A DNA stretch of 64,000 nucleotides from Pseudisothecium myosuroides (GCA_951799445.1 OX637287.1:49567724-49631723), one strand, 5' to 3'; counted from the first letter of the stretch, positions 45,301-58,171 are shown. Program-made: numbers and translations. Notes: generated from the sequence alone by a model not told the origin.

Positions 45301-47880
45301 ACAAGAAAGGTGAACCATATCACCTGAGCATATATTAGACAAAATCACAAAGGGCTGCCCACCATGAAGCGCATAATCAACAGCACCGTCAATGGAGAAA
45401 CTTCAGAGGTATGACTTCAGGAACGTTAAGCAATCTCAATCCACCCACTTTCCATCCTCCAAATAAAAGTCCTCAGGATCCTTTTGTTTCCGCCAGGTTT
45501 ATAATTCCAGAGATCATAATCAACAGCCATTAGATGTTTTGATTATCAGCACATCCCCAAGTTCATTGTCAACACAAGATCTCAGGATCTGATGCATTCC
45601 TGGTCGTGTAATCATCTGCTCAGTCAGAGATGGAAAGTCGAATCGACTACATACACGACTACATATGCTTCCACCACATTCTCTAACGGCGAAACGGCCA
45701 TGGAGCAGACTGATCCATTATAGCCCTGAAATCTACTCCATGCTCTCATGGGCTCGTATCAAAGTCATAATTGAGTTCAGTTCTGACTCCAATAAAATAC
45801 AAATGCAGACGGTAAACAATCAACAGAGAAGAATCGAAACAACAAGCCAAACACTACAAACAAGGAACTCGTTTCTTTTCACTCAGTTGCAAGGCCCCGA
45901 TTCGTGATATCCACGAAAAATGGTACTTCTATACAAACCTAAACCCAAAAGGGGATTGAACTATGATGCTGAATGTTGGCCAGGGCAACACCCTAGCATC
46001 TGTAAGAACACCAAGCACTACTTTATGACTTGGTAAGACCTCAAGCCAAACTGGATCGTCGCACAGGTATAGAGTGCGCCATTCCAATCCGAAGCTTCAG
46101 CTTCAATCCATTCTGCACAACATTGTCAACTAAGCATACACAGGTTCCGAGTCTCTACTCTTGGGATAGTGGTACTTAGTACTACGGGTTGCACAACCAG
46201 CTCACGATGAGATCCCGCCGGGTGGCGCCATGGAATTGGCTCCGAGCGGGAGCCCTTCAAACTGATAAGCTGATTGGAAGGGACAGTTATGGAACCCCAC
46301 AGAGGAAAGTAGACCTTAAGAAAATCCAATTTGGCCATAAATGGATGAAGTGCAATTACTTGATTCGTTTTGATTCTGAGAAAAGTCCGAGTTTCCAGCT
46401 TGCGGAATTTGAACGAGAACAGTGACTGTGACCGTGAGGTAAACAAGATTATTAGTTTATTAATAGTGGATAGTGGGGAAATTAAACAATGAAAATATTA
46501 AATCAATGATATGCAAGCAAATTTAATATTTAATATTAAATATTAAATATCAAGTCAATATTAAATATTACGTAAATAGTAAATAGTAAAAAATATTAAA
46601 AAATCAAAACCCCAATCCTACCAGTCGGACAGGGAGGGGCATCGGACCAAACCTACAGGGAATGGGGTCGGACTAGCGGGACCCCTCCGACCAAACCCTA
46701 ACTCGGATTCAGATGTCATACACTCTGTCCAATGGACAAAGCCAACAAACCTCGTATTCACAAGATAGGTTAGGTTGGAGTCAGAAAACTAGGCTGCAAT
46801 CGAGGCTCGTAGATTCGGAAACTGCATCGAATTGAAAAAATCCAGTAATCGCACCTCAAGATGAACCTGAAATTGTCAAAGTTGTTGACTGAAATTCCAT
46901 CTGCGACATTTGGGGTTCAAAGTCGATTTCCAAGATTCACAACCTACTTGTGAGGAAACTGATACAGTGGAACTGCAGCCACACGTTGGATCATTCCGTG
47001 GATTCCACTACGAAGCGACAGACTGAACTTGGCTGAGCCTGGTTCGGAACAATCACCTGACACTGGACTTGCAAGTTACCATATAATATTGGATCACGCA
47101 AATCAGAACTCGCCCCCAAAGAGCAACGCAAGACTCCTCGATTGGGAAGTCTACTCCGACTAACGCTAATTAATAACAGTACAGATCACTGACAACCGCC
47201 AACTCTTGCATAACCCCTTCTCAAGCGAAGAAAAACCAAAACATCATGAATGAAGTACAGAAACGCACAACAAATCAGAAAAAAACATAAATTATAGAAA
47301 AAAACCCTCAAGAAAGCCAAAATGACTCAAATGGTTCAAAAAACGTCCTCCAGAAAATATCAAAATTCAAATATCGATAACCGTCTGTAGGGAAAACAAA
47401 ACGGGTTGGAATAATCCCTACCACTCGAATGACCCGAGCTTTGCGACAAACAAATGAGCGCCTCAATCGCACAGGGAACCGGATATCTCCAGGAATCGTT
47501 TCAAAGCGGTGAAACAGCCCTGCCAAGCTGGCCACAACACGAATTAGCAGTCAAAAACCCTCTCCAGAAAAACGATTGCCATACACACAACTGCGAGTGA
47601 TAGATTTCATCTTCTCAGATCGACATCTGATCCACCACTACATCTCACTTTCATTGGCTCGACTAGGTCATCAACAAAGAAGCCAAGAATCTGAAAGGTC
47701 ATGGTTGTCGGTAGAACAAAAGCGCAAGAAATCTAACAAAAAAAGACGACCGAAAACGGAACCGATAAGACAAAAAAATGCAAAACAGAACACAGCATGA
47801 CGCTCTCAAGTTTAAAGAGAACAACCTCAGAACTCAAGAACCACAAACAAAACATCAGTCTCAACCTGGAGCAGCCACTC
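45300..47880. other. Moderate-GC stretch with short unrecognised frames
   Basis: Complementary frames at 46,126-46,446 (minus) and 46,189-46,425 (plus) overlap. The plus one (WNWLRAGALQTDKLIGRD, then KWMKCNYLIRFDSE) is the more protein-like but has no family I know. A possible split gene or non-coding RNA is not excluded. Confidence 0.3.
46515..46595. repeat. TTAAATA-type AT microsatellite
   Basis: Run of ATTTAATATTAAATATTAAA and related units, self-complementary. Confidence 0.7.
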
Positions 47881-48425
47881 CGTGAGTGCTACCGACAGCG
47901 TCGCACCAACAACGAACTCTCAGCAGCCGCGCCCTCGTGAGCAATCAGCGGCAGTCGGGACGCCCTCTGACCGCTCGGAATGAACACACTCAGTCCGTAG
48001 TGGTGGCCGAGGGTTTGGAGGCTCCACGGTTCCCCACCGACTGCCTGCGGATCGTGGGAGCAGTCTGCTTCTCGACAGCTGCCAAGGCGGCGCTGCACTG
48101 CGAGACTCTGCAATATCCCTCGACTCTCGAGGAAAGCTCCTCCTCGGCCTATCCTCCTGCTTGCTCCACTTCTCCCGCACCCTCCGTCGTGAGAGAGATG
48201 TCGTCTACGGCAATTGCGACTCCGATTCTCTGCTAACAACTTTCAAGATCCGCTCGAAGCGGCGCTCAGAGGCCACGAAGACCAACGCACAAGCGCCAGC
48301 AGCCGTGAACTGAGCTTCAACACGCTCTGCAAATGGAATGGGAGAATCGCGAGCGAGTGCACCACTAACACGATGAAGCTTTCGTTGCAGAAGAAGGTGA
48401 GCACGAGGACCCGAAGGTAGTCTGT
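47880..48425. other. GC-rich, CpG-rich block of unknown role
   Basis: The most GC-rich segment of the right half, open for about 116 codons on both strands at 47,886-48,239. Neither translation resembles a family I know. The plus strand reads as Ser/Thr/Ala-rich, the minus strand Arg/Gly-rich. It looks like a promoter/first-exon island rather than a complete gene. If transcribed leftward it could be a distant 5' leader for the TNL locus. Confidence 0.35.
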
Positions 48426-48429
48426 TCTT

Positions 48430-51400
48430 AAAGCGACCTCTTACGAGCTAGTTTCAGTAAATTTTCAGAAAAAATTTTGTAGGAAGAAAAATGGAATTGG
48501 CATCTAATTGAAGTTATTTCATATTTTTTTGACCTTTGTGGAATTAGTTACAAATTTTTGAAGTTGAAATGCAATGGGCACTAAAAGCAACCACCTCCTG
48601 AAATGTACATTTTTATACAATGAAGAAAGTAAAATGTACCTTTGTGTCACGTTTGCCTTTAGAACATGGGCATTTTTTGAGCATACTACCTTGCTAAGTC
48701 AAATCTCCCAAGTCAAATCTCAAAGGAGTCAAATCTACTGAGTCTTATCCTTTTATCCATTTAGCACCCTAAGCCCTAAGGTATGTCACCTGTAATTGAC
48801 ACTAATCACAATTGAGCATAATTACTTAACCCTATGATGACACAACGGCATAAATGTATCCAAAGGTTGATAAAGAATTCTTTAATGTTACAATAGACAA
48901 AAGTGTAGGTGTGCATCTTTGCAATTTTGTGTGAAAAAGGGAGGTCTTGCATACTAATTTGGCGTCTAATGAATGTTATTGGGTATTTTCAAGCAAATAA
49001 ATCACATGGTAGCAAATAGGATGATTTCCACGGTGACCACTTTGGCATTTTAGACTTAAAGAAGTGAAAAAAAAATCATTATAAGGTAAGTACACCTAAA
49101 ACCGACAAAGTAAACAAATCAACATTGTCCTATTATTACGGTATATTAAAAAAGCTTTTATGCGATCTAGTTGGTAGTCAAAAGGAGATTCTAGTTTTTC
49201 TAAGAATGCATTTTTTGGACTCTAGATGAATGTCTTCTAAATTTTCAAAGTGCAAAAAATAGGTATTTGTAAACCTACAATAGACTCTCATGAATAGTTG
49301 GAGTGCATTTTAGGCAAGAATCTCTAGGTGTCCATTTTAGGAAGGTGTTGATTTTTGGTGTAGTTACCTTATTAGATCTTCTTGGTAACTAAAAGAGGAC
49401 CTTGATGTTGTGTATGTACATTTTTTGTAATCACTATCTCAGCAAAAATGATACTTTTAGGTCCAAATGTAGGTATTGCATTTTTGAGAGTGTTGATAAT
49501 ATGTATGGCATACCTTAGTTCATTTTTGAAGTTCAACATATTTTTGCTTATTGTATAGTGTGTACCAAAATTTCATTGAATATGTCATAAATAAACTCAA
49601 GGTTGTTTTTAGAAAATTCAAGTGTTTTGGGGGATGAATGTACAATTATTTGGACTAAACATCATCCAAAAGCATTGTTTTCATTATTTGATGATGCAAA
49701 TTGTTGAACATTTAGGGGTAAAAATCAAAGAAGCAGCAACTTATTAATAGTCATAGATTAGAGAGTTTTGGAATTATTGAAAATGATTGTGACTTTGATT
49801 TATCCAATTTTATTATTCTATTAACAAATAAGTGCACCTAATATTTTAAGCCGTTTTCAAAATATTTTCATCTTGATTCTTGCCTAAAATGTACAATCTT
49901 TGGACTTGAGCTTATAGGATTTAGACTTTAGATGCACCTATAATTAATACTTTGAAAATTTGAATTTGAATTAAATGATGTTTAAAAAATATGTGCTAAA
50001 AGAATTTATATACATATTTTCCTATTGCTAAAAAGATGAGCATAAATTGCAATGGCTGTCTAACAATAAACAAGAATTTTCTTAAAGATAAATTAAAAAA
50101 AATAAAATCATCAAGTACTTCACTCCACTTCATAAATTTTTTTAAGATAACTAAAAAAAAATTTACATATATTCACAATCCATTTTCCAATATACTAACT
50201 ACAATACAAAAATTGTAGGACATACATGAAGTTTTCTAAAAATGTTGAAAGACAAAACTTTACCTTTGGGAATGGCTAAATAAGCCTACATTTTGAAATT
50301 TAGCGGCACACTGAGCTTGCAATTAGTGGGGATATTTACTCAAAATTTTTGGAAGGATGTACTTGAATAAGTTAATGAAAGAACTATGTGGTTAGATTTG
50401 ATAAATATAGATGAAGATTTTAGCCGTGCTTTGGAAATAAGCATTTTAAAGCAATTTTAAGCCTCAAAACATCCAATAAGGTTGGGCCTTTAGAGAACAA
50501 TACTTTTGTAGCCTTTGAGGTTCAAGATAACCTTTTATCCCTCTTTGTACAACTGAACCTCGACCATTCTTTTTTCTTTGTCCATAGGTCGCCATCTTTT
50601 GTTGTTTCTTGTAGTTGGACTAATCATATGATTTCATATCATTCTTTGAATAAAAACAATATTTTGAGGTACTGAAACCAAGTTCAAATTGCAAAAATAT
50701 ATTTAACTTTTGGAATTTTTCAAATTTTCAAATTGGAGTAGGAAAAACTAGGCTAGAAACTAGACTTTAAATCATTAGTTGGGATCAACTTCAAAAAAGA
50801 TATATTTTAATGGTGAAAATCAGATTTAGAGCAAAAAAATAAAAGTTGCCAAATACACTACAAGGTGATTTGTGTCTAAAACACTTAAATTCATACAAAA
50901 ATATACAAGCCTCCAACAATGATCTAGTTTGGCACATTCATGACAATAGTATAAACCAAGTGGACTGTCATAAAAATAAAATTGGATGAAAGCTTGTCAT
51001 TTATATCCTCAAATTGAATGTTATTTAGAAGTCAAATTTTGGCTCATCTTGCATTGTAGGGTTAGTCTTAGAAAGATAATTCTATTACCATGGAATTGAA
51101 CAATAAATTCTTTAACTTTGTATGTTCTCATATTATATCTATTAAAACTCAAAATTTTCATATTCATTTCTAACTAATAAAAACACATGTTTTCTCAAAG
51201 TCATATAAGTTTCTAAATGTTTTTCTAATAAATTAAAGTGAATGCAAATTTTTGTACTAAAGATGAAAACAATTCATTTCAAACACAAAATATGCTAAAA
51301 GAAATCTGAAGATTTTTCCATAGGTGTATTTAATAATGTTGAATATCAAGGAATACATTTTTCCTTAATTAATCTTATTTTGTTAGCTTGGCCTAAATTC

Positions 51401-51550
51401 AAAAATGATCATTTTAATGTTTCAAATTCATATCAAGAGTAATAAGCTTGAAGTAACCAAAATACACTACATGGTGATCCATGGACTAAGCATCTTTCTC
51501 TATAGGAAAGTCAAAGTATATGAAAATGAGGAAATTTTCAATTCCATTCA
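48430..51550. other. AT-rich gene desert
   Basis: No gene or bounded element. 48,440-48,600 is a diverged relative of the 33,795 element's left half (TTTCATATTTTTTTGACC...GAATTAGTTACAAATTTTT). Confidence 0.5.
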
Positions 51551-51555
51551 CTTAA

Positions 51556-53086
51556 CCCCTAAAGGACCAGGGGTGTTTGAGCATAGTTCTTGTTTTCTTG
51601 ACTACCTCTTGCAACAAGCATAGTTCCTCATTTATGTGGAATAATTTTGATGATTGCCACCATTAAAATGGAGGAAGACTTATTTTTCTTTCCTATAAAA
51701 AAAATCATCAAAATTGCACAATTTTTGAGAAAATGCCATTGTTGACAAGATTAACCCCTAAAGTTCCTTGACTATGTTCTCACCAAAAATGCTCCAAAAC
51801 TGCCATTTCTAGTACAAGTACTAAATTTTTGAAAAATATCATTTTTTTACATATGTAACCGTAGGAACTTGTAGTACTCTAGTTTGAGAATATGTGGAAA
51901 AAATTTCAGAAATTTCCATCGTGTAGATTGCAAGATATTAGCGTTTGAAGTGGCAAAAGTCCTTTTTGAGGCCCTGCGAAAAACCGGGCAGCTGCACTTC
52001 ACAGGTTCAGAATATTGTGAAAAAAATTCCAAAATGGTTGTGCTTCTTTGGATTCATTCTTCAGGTCAAGTTGGCTACATGCTTGAAAATTTTCAGATTA
52101 TTTGGAATTGTACAACATATAGGAAAAAAATAGTAAGTAGAAAGAAGTAGAGAATGGTTCAAAACACTAAATTGTTAAGAAGTTAGTTATGAAATTGAAA
52201 AATGCCAATCCCAATGGTTGCAATGTTGTAATAAACAATCTACATCCTACAATTTTATTTTTTTTGAAAAATATTGAAAATTGAGTGAAATAAACAACTT
52301 CAAAGTTTATTTTAGAGTAGACAATCCATAACTACCCGCAAACTAAGAAACCTCATAACGTTTGATTCCTTGATCAAAATGGAATGATTCAAAGCTTTTT
52401 GCGTATCTATAAATCTAATAAACCAATTTCAAATTTTTATTTTTGAAAAAAGTGATTTTTTCTGATTTGCCCGGGCTGCCCGAGTTGAGAAACAAACAAC
52501 ATATTTGGCCATAACTTTTGACTCGTATTTCTAAATGTCATGAAATTTGGTGCATGTGAAAGATGTTCCTCGTCCCCACCTTCTGTAAAAATTTCAGCCC
52601 AAAATCTAAAAATCTCCAGCCACACGTACCTGCCCAAAATTTCTATGTTGCCAAAAAAGGCATGTTGGTCCTTTAGGGGTTAATGAAAGATGTTCAATTA
52701 GGTGGTACTTTGTATGTACATTGAAATCAAAATGTTTTAATCGGAATGCCCAAAAGTGCTAAAAAAATTATGATTTTTTTCCCACAAGTACATATCATCA
52801 TAATATTAACATGCAACTTTTTTCAAATCATTTTGAGGTGCAAAAAAGAAGATATGAGAATGTGAAGTGATGGCCCACAACACATTTTCAATTCTCAAAA
52901 AATTCACCAAAAATTGCACACTTGATCATTTCTCAATCGGATTGCACTAACAGATTGAGCAGAAAAAATCATCTAGGGTCTTTGTTGCTCGCTTTGTTGT
53001 TCACAGACTATTAGTGAGGATCACATATCAAATTTTAACAAATATAGTTGTAGAAGCCATGTGGTGGCTTTATAGTCCTTTAGGGG
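51556..53086. mobile_element. Outer TTAA-flanked element, split by copy B
   Basis: The left end CCCCTAAAGGACCAGGGG and right end TAGTCCTTTAGGGG are both bordered by TTAA (51,552-51,555 and 53,087-53,090). Removing copy B and one TTAA leaves an element of about 602 bp. Its interior differs from copies A, B and D, so it is a second subfamily with the same termini. Confidence 0.65.
51755..52679 (+). mobile_element. TTAA-flanked element, copy B, 925 bp, nested
   Basis: Begins CCCCTAAAGTTCC and ends GGTCCTTTAGGGG, with TTAA on both sides (51,751-51,754 and 52,680-52,683). Collinear with copy A along its full length. It sits inside the outer element. The 88-codon frame in it is shared in part with copy A's 75-codon frame (QITGQLPFTRS versus RKTGQLHFTGS) but is too short and too broken to be a transposase. 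Confidence 0.83.
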
Positions 53087-53090
53087 TTAA

Positions 53091-54120
53091 AATGATTTCA
53101 AGCAACTTCGTCTTCCACACTGAACAAAAAATTGTTTTTTCCATCCAATAAGCCCTCTAAAATCATCCCAAAAAACAAAAATGTCTCCTTAGGCATTTTT
53201 GGACTAACCTGGGAAGGATAGAGGCACATAGCCCATGACTGTGTAGTTAAACTTCAAAACTTGAAGTTAAACCTTCACCTCTATATCTTCCATTTTTAAC
53301 ATTCTAAATTTAGAAACATGGTCAAAGATCCTCAACAAAATTCCATAAAATGCTCTTTTTAAGGAATTTTTCAAAAATTTAAAGCAAAGTAGAAACCACA
53401 CTTCATACATTTTAGTTTTTTAGTATTGCTCAAAAGAAATTGATTTTCACTATAAAAATCAAATTTTAATGAAAAAAAGCTCAAAATATTGAAATACACT
53501 GTATGGATATACCATTTTAATTATAAATTGATTCAATGACCCTTTCAAAATAAAAAAACAACTGATAAGACTTGAACTTAACTTGATGATTAGATATATA
53601 GCATGAACAAAGTTGCACACAAAACACCGGTTGAAGATCATCTATTCTTCAACTGAATACTCAGGGTTCATTCACGATTAACTTAACCCTTCTTTTGTAG
53701 AACTATAATATGGCAGTGTGATCTCAATCTGTCCTTGTGACGTGCTACTGTAACACCAAGGTTGTCTTGTAAACAAGATTGGTGATTGATCTATGTGCAT
53801 ACTCCATTGTTGTTGGATCCCAAATCAAAATCAAAGCAATCTCTTATCCCTAAAAAGACAAGAGCTATCAACAAGGTACTGTGTGAAAAATGATCTGGAT
53901 TATGAATCAATAGGTGCATTCTTCACCTCTACAATAATCTAGAAAGTCATCCATTGACCAATTCTTGTCCTTTGCAGCGTTTCAAAATTACAACCAATCC
54001 TTTACAGATTTTATTACTGCGTCATTTGAAAGAAAATGCAAACGCTGTCTCTCAGGGTTTAGTTTCTTGGTGATAGGCCATATATGGGAGCAAAGATTCG
54101 AATTTTTTTTTTAAAAGAGT
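53091..54120. other. AT-rich intergenic, old repeats
   Basis: No gene. 53,845-53,960 resembles 8,960-9,100. Confidence 0.45.
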
Positions 54121-54121
54121 T

Positions 54122-54381
54122 GAACTACACAAAATAGTGAAATTAGGTTGTCCCACACTAATTTCTCAACATTCTACACTAAATAAATATTTATTGTTTC
54201 TCTACAAGAAAGCGCTACTTTTGAATTAATTATTGTTGTAATTGGGACTCATGAACCTCCATGTGTACAAACAAAAATATTTGAAGAAATATTTGTTGGC
54301 CTTTTTGGCTTGTAAAGTAATTTTCTTGAAGTAGGCAACCTAATTGTTAAGGCAACCTAATTTCACTATTTTGTGTAGTTT
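54122..54381. mobile_element. MITE, 260 bp, about 27-bp terminal inverted repeats
   Basis: AACTACACAAAATAGTGAAA followed by TTAGGTTG at the left is exactly inverted at the right. The target duplication is not obvious. It has no coding capacity. Confidence 0.75.
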
Positions 54382-54640
54382 GAAAGGCAGTGGGAGCTTC
54401 AATCTTGTTTGAATTCGTTTTCTAGGTCTCATGGAATGAGCGTCACCTGCCTCAATGGCTGATCATGTTATAACCTGCTTTGAAATTGGACACGTGGACA
54501 CTTGTTTTGGACATTACGATTTCGTATGGTGAACCAGCTTTTCAGGAGAATGGGAGGTTGTAAGGTAGGAGGCTCGAATTCTGGAGGGTCATTTAGAACC
54601 ACCATATAGACTTGCCTAGAATCCATACCTTAAGACAGGT

Positions 54641-54678
54641 GTTTTGTTTTGTTTGTTTTGTTTGTTTGTTTGTTTGTC
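54641..54678. repeat. TTTG microsatellite
   Basis: TTTTG and TTTG units immediately left of the tandem array. Confidence 0.85.
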
Positions 54679-54719
54679 ACGTCGAGATCTCCCGGACCGT
54701 GCGTCCCCGGGGGGCATGC

Positions 54720-55150
54720 TTGGTACCATCGGAAAGCCCTCAACGAGGAGGGGTGCACCCGCTTGGTTTAGTGGTGTTCCAACCTACGGGGAAGAAGTTA
54801 TTGAATTTCAAAGTATTTATGGATCAAAAAATTACTAAATTACTTTTCCTTTTATTTTGGTCGCGTTCTTGGTAGCGTTGGAAAGCTCTAGGCGAGGAGA
54901 GATGCATGGGCTTGGTTTCGTGGCATTTGGACCTATGGTGGGAAAGTTATGGATTTTTGAGTTATTTTTGGATCTTAGAAATTAGTAAATCATGTATCTT
55001 TTGAACCATGTGTCAATTTGTCACGTCTTTGGTACCATTGGAAAGCCCTGGGCGAGGAAGGGTGCATGAGCTTTGTTTCATGGCGTTTGGACCTACAGAG
55101 GTAAAGTTATGGATTTTTGAGTTATTTTGGGTTCTTAAAATGACTTTTAC
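54720..55150. repeat. Tandem array, three units of about 150-160 bp
   Basis: Units start at 54,720, 54,869 and 55,029 with TTGGTACCATTGGAAAGCCC or a close variant. They continue through GGCGAGGA, GCTTGGTTTCGTGGC, TTTGGACCTA and AAAGTTATGGATTTTTGAG. Each is preceded by a GTCACG/GTCGCG motif. Units are diverged and the open frames crossing them do not share frame. Source unknown. Confidence 0.78.
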
Positions 55151-55329
55151 CTTTGTTTTGGGTGTGGCAACGGCACAGGGCTATACTAGTGGATATGAGG
55201 TGGTCTTTAAAGGGACCTTCTATAGTCATTGAATGGATCAATAAAAAAATTATTATTTATTGCAAGAGCCAATCATTGTCTTACTTTCCCCATTTCTCTC
55301 TAGAAGTTGCAAGTGAATGGTTTATAGAA

Positions 55330-55545
55330 GACCTAGGGTCATAAATAGGGACCTATGACACATCTTGTTTGAAAATTCATAAGTAACTAAAAAATGCTTC
55401 AAAAAATACGAAACAACTTGTGTTACAATTAGAATCTATTTTTCTTTGTCTGAGAAATGAGCAAAAAATAATTCCATCCAAAAAACCACATGAAAAAGGC
55501 GGACCCGCCCTTAGATGCTCGCTTTTAGAGCCTCCTACCTTACTG
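55330..55545 (-). repeat. Relative of the AAGGTAG element at 33,795 (inverted)
   Basis: Ends CCTCCTACCTTA, the inverted terminus of the 33,795 element, and matches its left half (TGAGAAATGAGCAAAAAATA, GAAACAACTTGTGTTACAA). Confidence 0.6.
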
Positions 55546-55594
55546 CAAGTGCCAAATCCTGAATTAAAAAAACGGTATAAGCTTTACTAGGCTC

Positions 55595-55875
55595 TAAGGT
55601 AGAGCCACCCATTCCCGACCACTGACCCATTCCCAACCTATAGGTGCACGTAATTCTGACCAAGCTTAGAATGTTGTATTTTTTTCCTTTTCAAAGTTGG
55701 AACTAATAAATACATGACACATGTCCCAAGTTGTGAATAAAAAAGTAGGAAATAATGATTAGGAAAAAAGTTCTTGAATGATCGGAATTAGAAGAGTCTA
55801 GACATTGGCCAAGGGTCTAGAGCACTTTTTGTCTGGAAAAAAACTCATAGTAAATTCTGTTCAAGCAATATAACA
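55595..55875 (-). repeat. Dispersed repeat family 3, copy 3 (inverted)
   Basis: Begins TAAGGTAGAGCCACCCATTC and ends CTCATAGTAAATTC, the reverse of 5,455-5,725. It shows that AAGGTAG is the true terminus of this family too. Confidence 0.68.
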
Positions 55876-55899
55876 AAAAAAAGGAAGGAATACTTGTTT

Positions 55900-56230
55900 G
55901 GCATATTCAACCATTAGATCTTGCACAAGACATCTATGAGAACGTGTGGAAAAAATTTCATACACTTTGACCATGTAGATTGTACAATATCAATGTTCAA
56001 AAAAAAAAAAAAAAATTTCCACCTCACATACTTGTTTTTTAGACTTTGAATCCCCTTCACTTATTTTTTTTTGGCAATATAGAGTTTTGAGGTTTAAATC
56101 TTTATGGTGAGGAATTGAGTTGAAAATCAAGAAAAAAAATTAAAAAAATAGGAAAAAATAGATTCTTAAAAAAAATGTTAAGCAGAACTAGGTATAAGAC
56201 GAAGGTAAAGATGCTAAACCCAAAAAATTG
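55900..56230 (+). mobile_element. TTAA-flanked element, copy F (fragment)
   Basis: Interior similarity to copy C in reverse orientation (GTGTGGAAAAAATTTCA, TTTTGAGGTTTAAATCTTTA, AGGTATAAGACGAAGG). Both termini are missing. Confidence 0.55.
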
Positions 56231-56550
56231 TAACCCGAAGTTCTAATTTCAATTGCACTTTGTTGCATCCTAATGTGGAAAAATGTTGTGTTAAGCTTTT
56301 ATTTTTGACAATTGAGTGTAGTATGGGTTTTGAAAGGCTTGGAGTTTGGAGTGATTGCAAGAAACACCGTATACAATTTGTTACATTTTGTAACAATATT
56401 CATGATTTTTTTTGGAATACTATAAAATTAGAAAAATAATTTTCTTAAATTTTAATTAAATATGACTAATGTATATTTGTGTCATAAATGCCAATTTGGG
56501 GGAGGGGGGTAGTATTATTTAGTACCCAAAAATACAAATTTGGAACTTAA

Positions 56551-57471
56551 CTCCTAAAGGCCCAAAGTCCCCTCGGGGGACACTTGGGATTTTGGGCAGG
56601 CTCATGCAACCTGAAATTTCGACCTGATTTTTTGAAACTTTTTATGAAGATAGGAAATCACATTAGCTTTCCAAAAATATAATTTTTTTTTCAATCGGTG
56701 ACCGGGAAAAAAAGTTATGCCACCCGAAGTCAAAAAAGCAGTTCGCCGGGCAGAAAAAAAAAATTCAAAAAATTGAATTTTTTTTTTTTTTTTTTTTTCC
56801 TCAAAGATCATGTTCTTGTCTATATTTGAAGCTTTGATTCATTCAAATTGGACTCAGAATGAGAAAGTTATGAACAATCTTGTTTTTCGGGCAATCTAAG
56901 CGTCTTCTTCAAAAAACAACTTATAAAATTCATTTTTGAATGCAATTTTCGAAATTTTTCAAATTTGTTTTTTTGAAAAGGTTAAGTTTGTTTGCAGGAG
57001 CAATCCCACCTTTGGGATTATGGTTTTTTAATTCCATCTAAGAGCTATTGAAGATTTAGTGTTTTGTTCAATTTTGGACCTATTTCTACTTAACAATTTT
57101 TTTATATGTGAAAATCAAGTTTTGACATTCTGAAATTTTTTTCCCCGACTCTCAACTCAAATGTTCAACATAAAAAATATTAACTTTATGGTGTGTAGTG
57201 CAAAAAAAATCCACAAATGGCCGTCAAAGTCATCTGAAATTGCAATCCAGAGTTCAAAAAAACTTCTTTTTCCAACTTCAAACTCTAATATCTTCCAATC
57301 AATACGGCCAAACTTCATGAAATTTTTACTACATGATTTGAGACAAGTGAAGTACAAGATCCTATGGTTAGATTCTAAAAAAATTTTTTTTTTTGGTTTA
57401 GGGAGTGATCGCAGCAGAAATGGCAGTTTTCAGTGGTTTCGGAGCCAGAAAATGCCTTGGGCCTTTAGGGG
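56551..57471 (-). mobile_element. TTAA-flanked element, copy D, 921 bp
   Basis: Begins CTCCTAAAGGCCC and ends GGGCCTTTAGGGG, with TTAA on both sides (56,547-56,550 and 57,472-57,475). The 13-bp inverted repeat is near-perfect. It is the full-length counterpart of copy C. A poly-T run lies at about 56,778-56,800. Non-coding. Confidence 0.83.
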
Positions 57472-57475
57472 TTAA

Positions 57476-58167
57476 ATTTGCCGGAAATGGTCTTCTGGTA
57501 GATTTATAGCTATAGTTCAAAGGAATACTAAAAATACTTATTCTATGTAGTGTAGAAGTCTACAAAGTGAGCTTCATTCAGCTTGCATTTTGAAACATAT
57601 AAAATATATTTTGGGTGGTTCTTTTGGTAAATGACCATCTCTATAGAATTATTACAAACGGTCATTTTTAATTTTATTTATCAAATTTTTTTCCTATTTT
57701 TTCCTAATTAAAACATCAAAATATCTATTTTTTTGAGTTTTGGGGGCTATTTTTGGATAATAAAACATTTTTGAAAATAGCAAAAAAATTAGGCAAAGTG
57801 CATAGCAGTCAGGAATACCTTATTTATAAATTTTGACTCATTTGGAGCAAGCACGCAAAAGTTATGGCCAAAAAACAATAAAAGACGCAAGGTGTGATGG
57901 AAAATAGGACAGGTGATTCTTGCAATCACCCTTTGGTTGACAACTCTCTATCTTTTGAGTTGGATGAGCACTAGTATGAGGTTTCTTTTAAATGGCAAAA
58001 AGTTCATTCATTATTCTACAAAAAGTTAAAGGATCAGCTTTTGGATTACCATTGCAAATATATAGGGAGTTAAGAGAACTAATATAGAATAGGTCTCCCC
58101 AATGGACAACATTTTAGTACAAAATGAGACATCATATGCCGTCAAAGCAAATTTAGTTCTCTCTCCA
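57476..58167. other. AT-rich intergenic, nothing recognised
   Basis: Spacer between two TTAA-type elements; no gene or bounded repeat seen. Confidence 0.5.
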
Positions 58168-58171
58168 TTAT

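Noticed and set aside
56778..56800. Poly-T run as the tail of a retroposed gene
   Set aside because: It lies inside TTAA-element copy D and is not next to a coding fragment.
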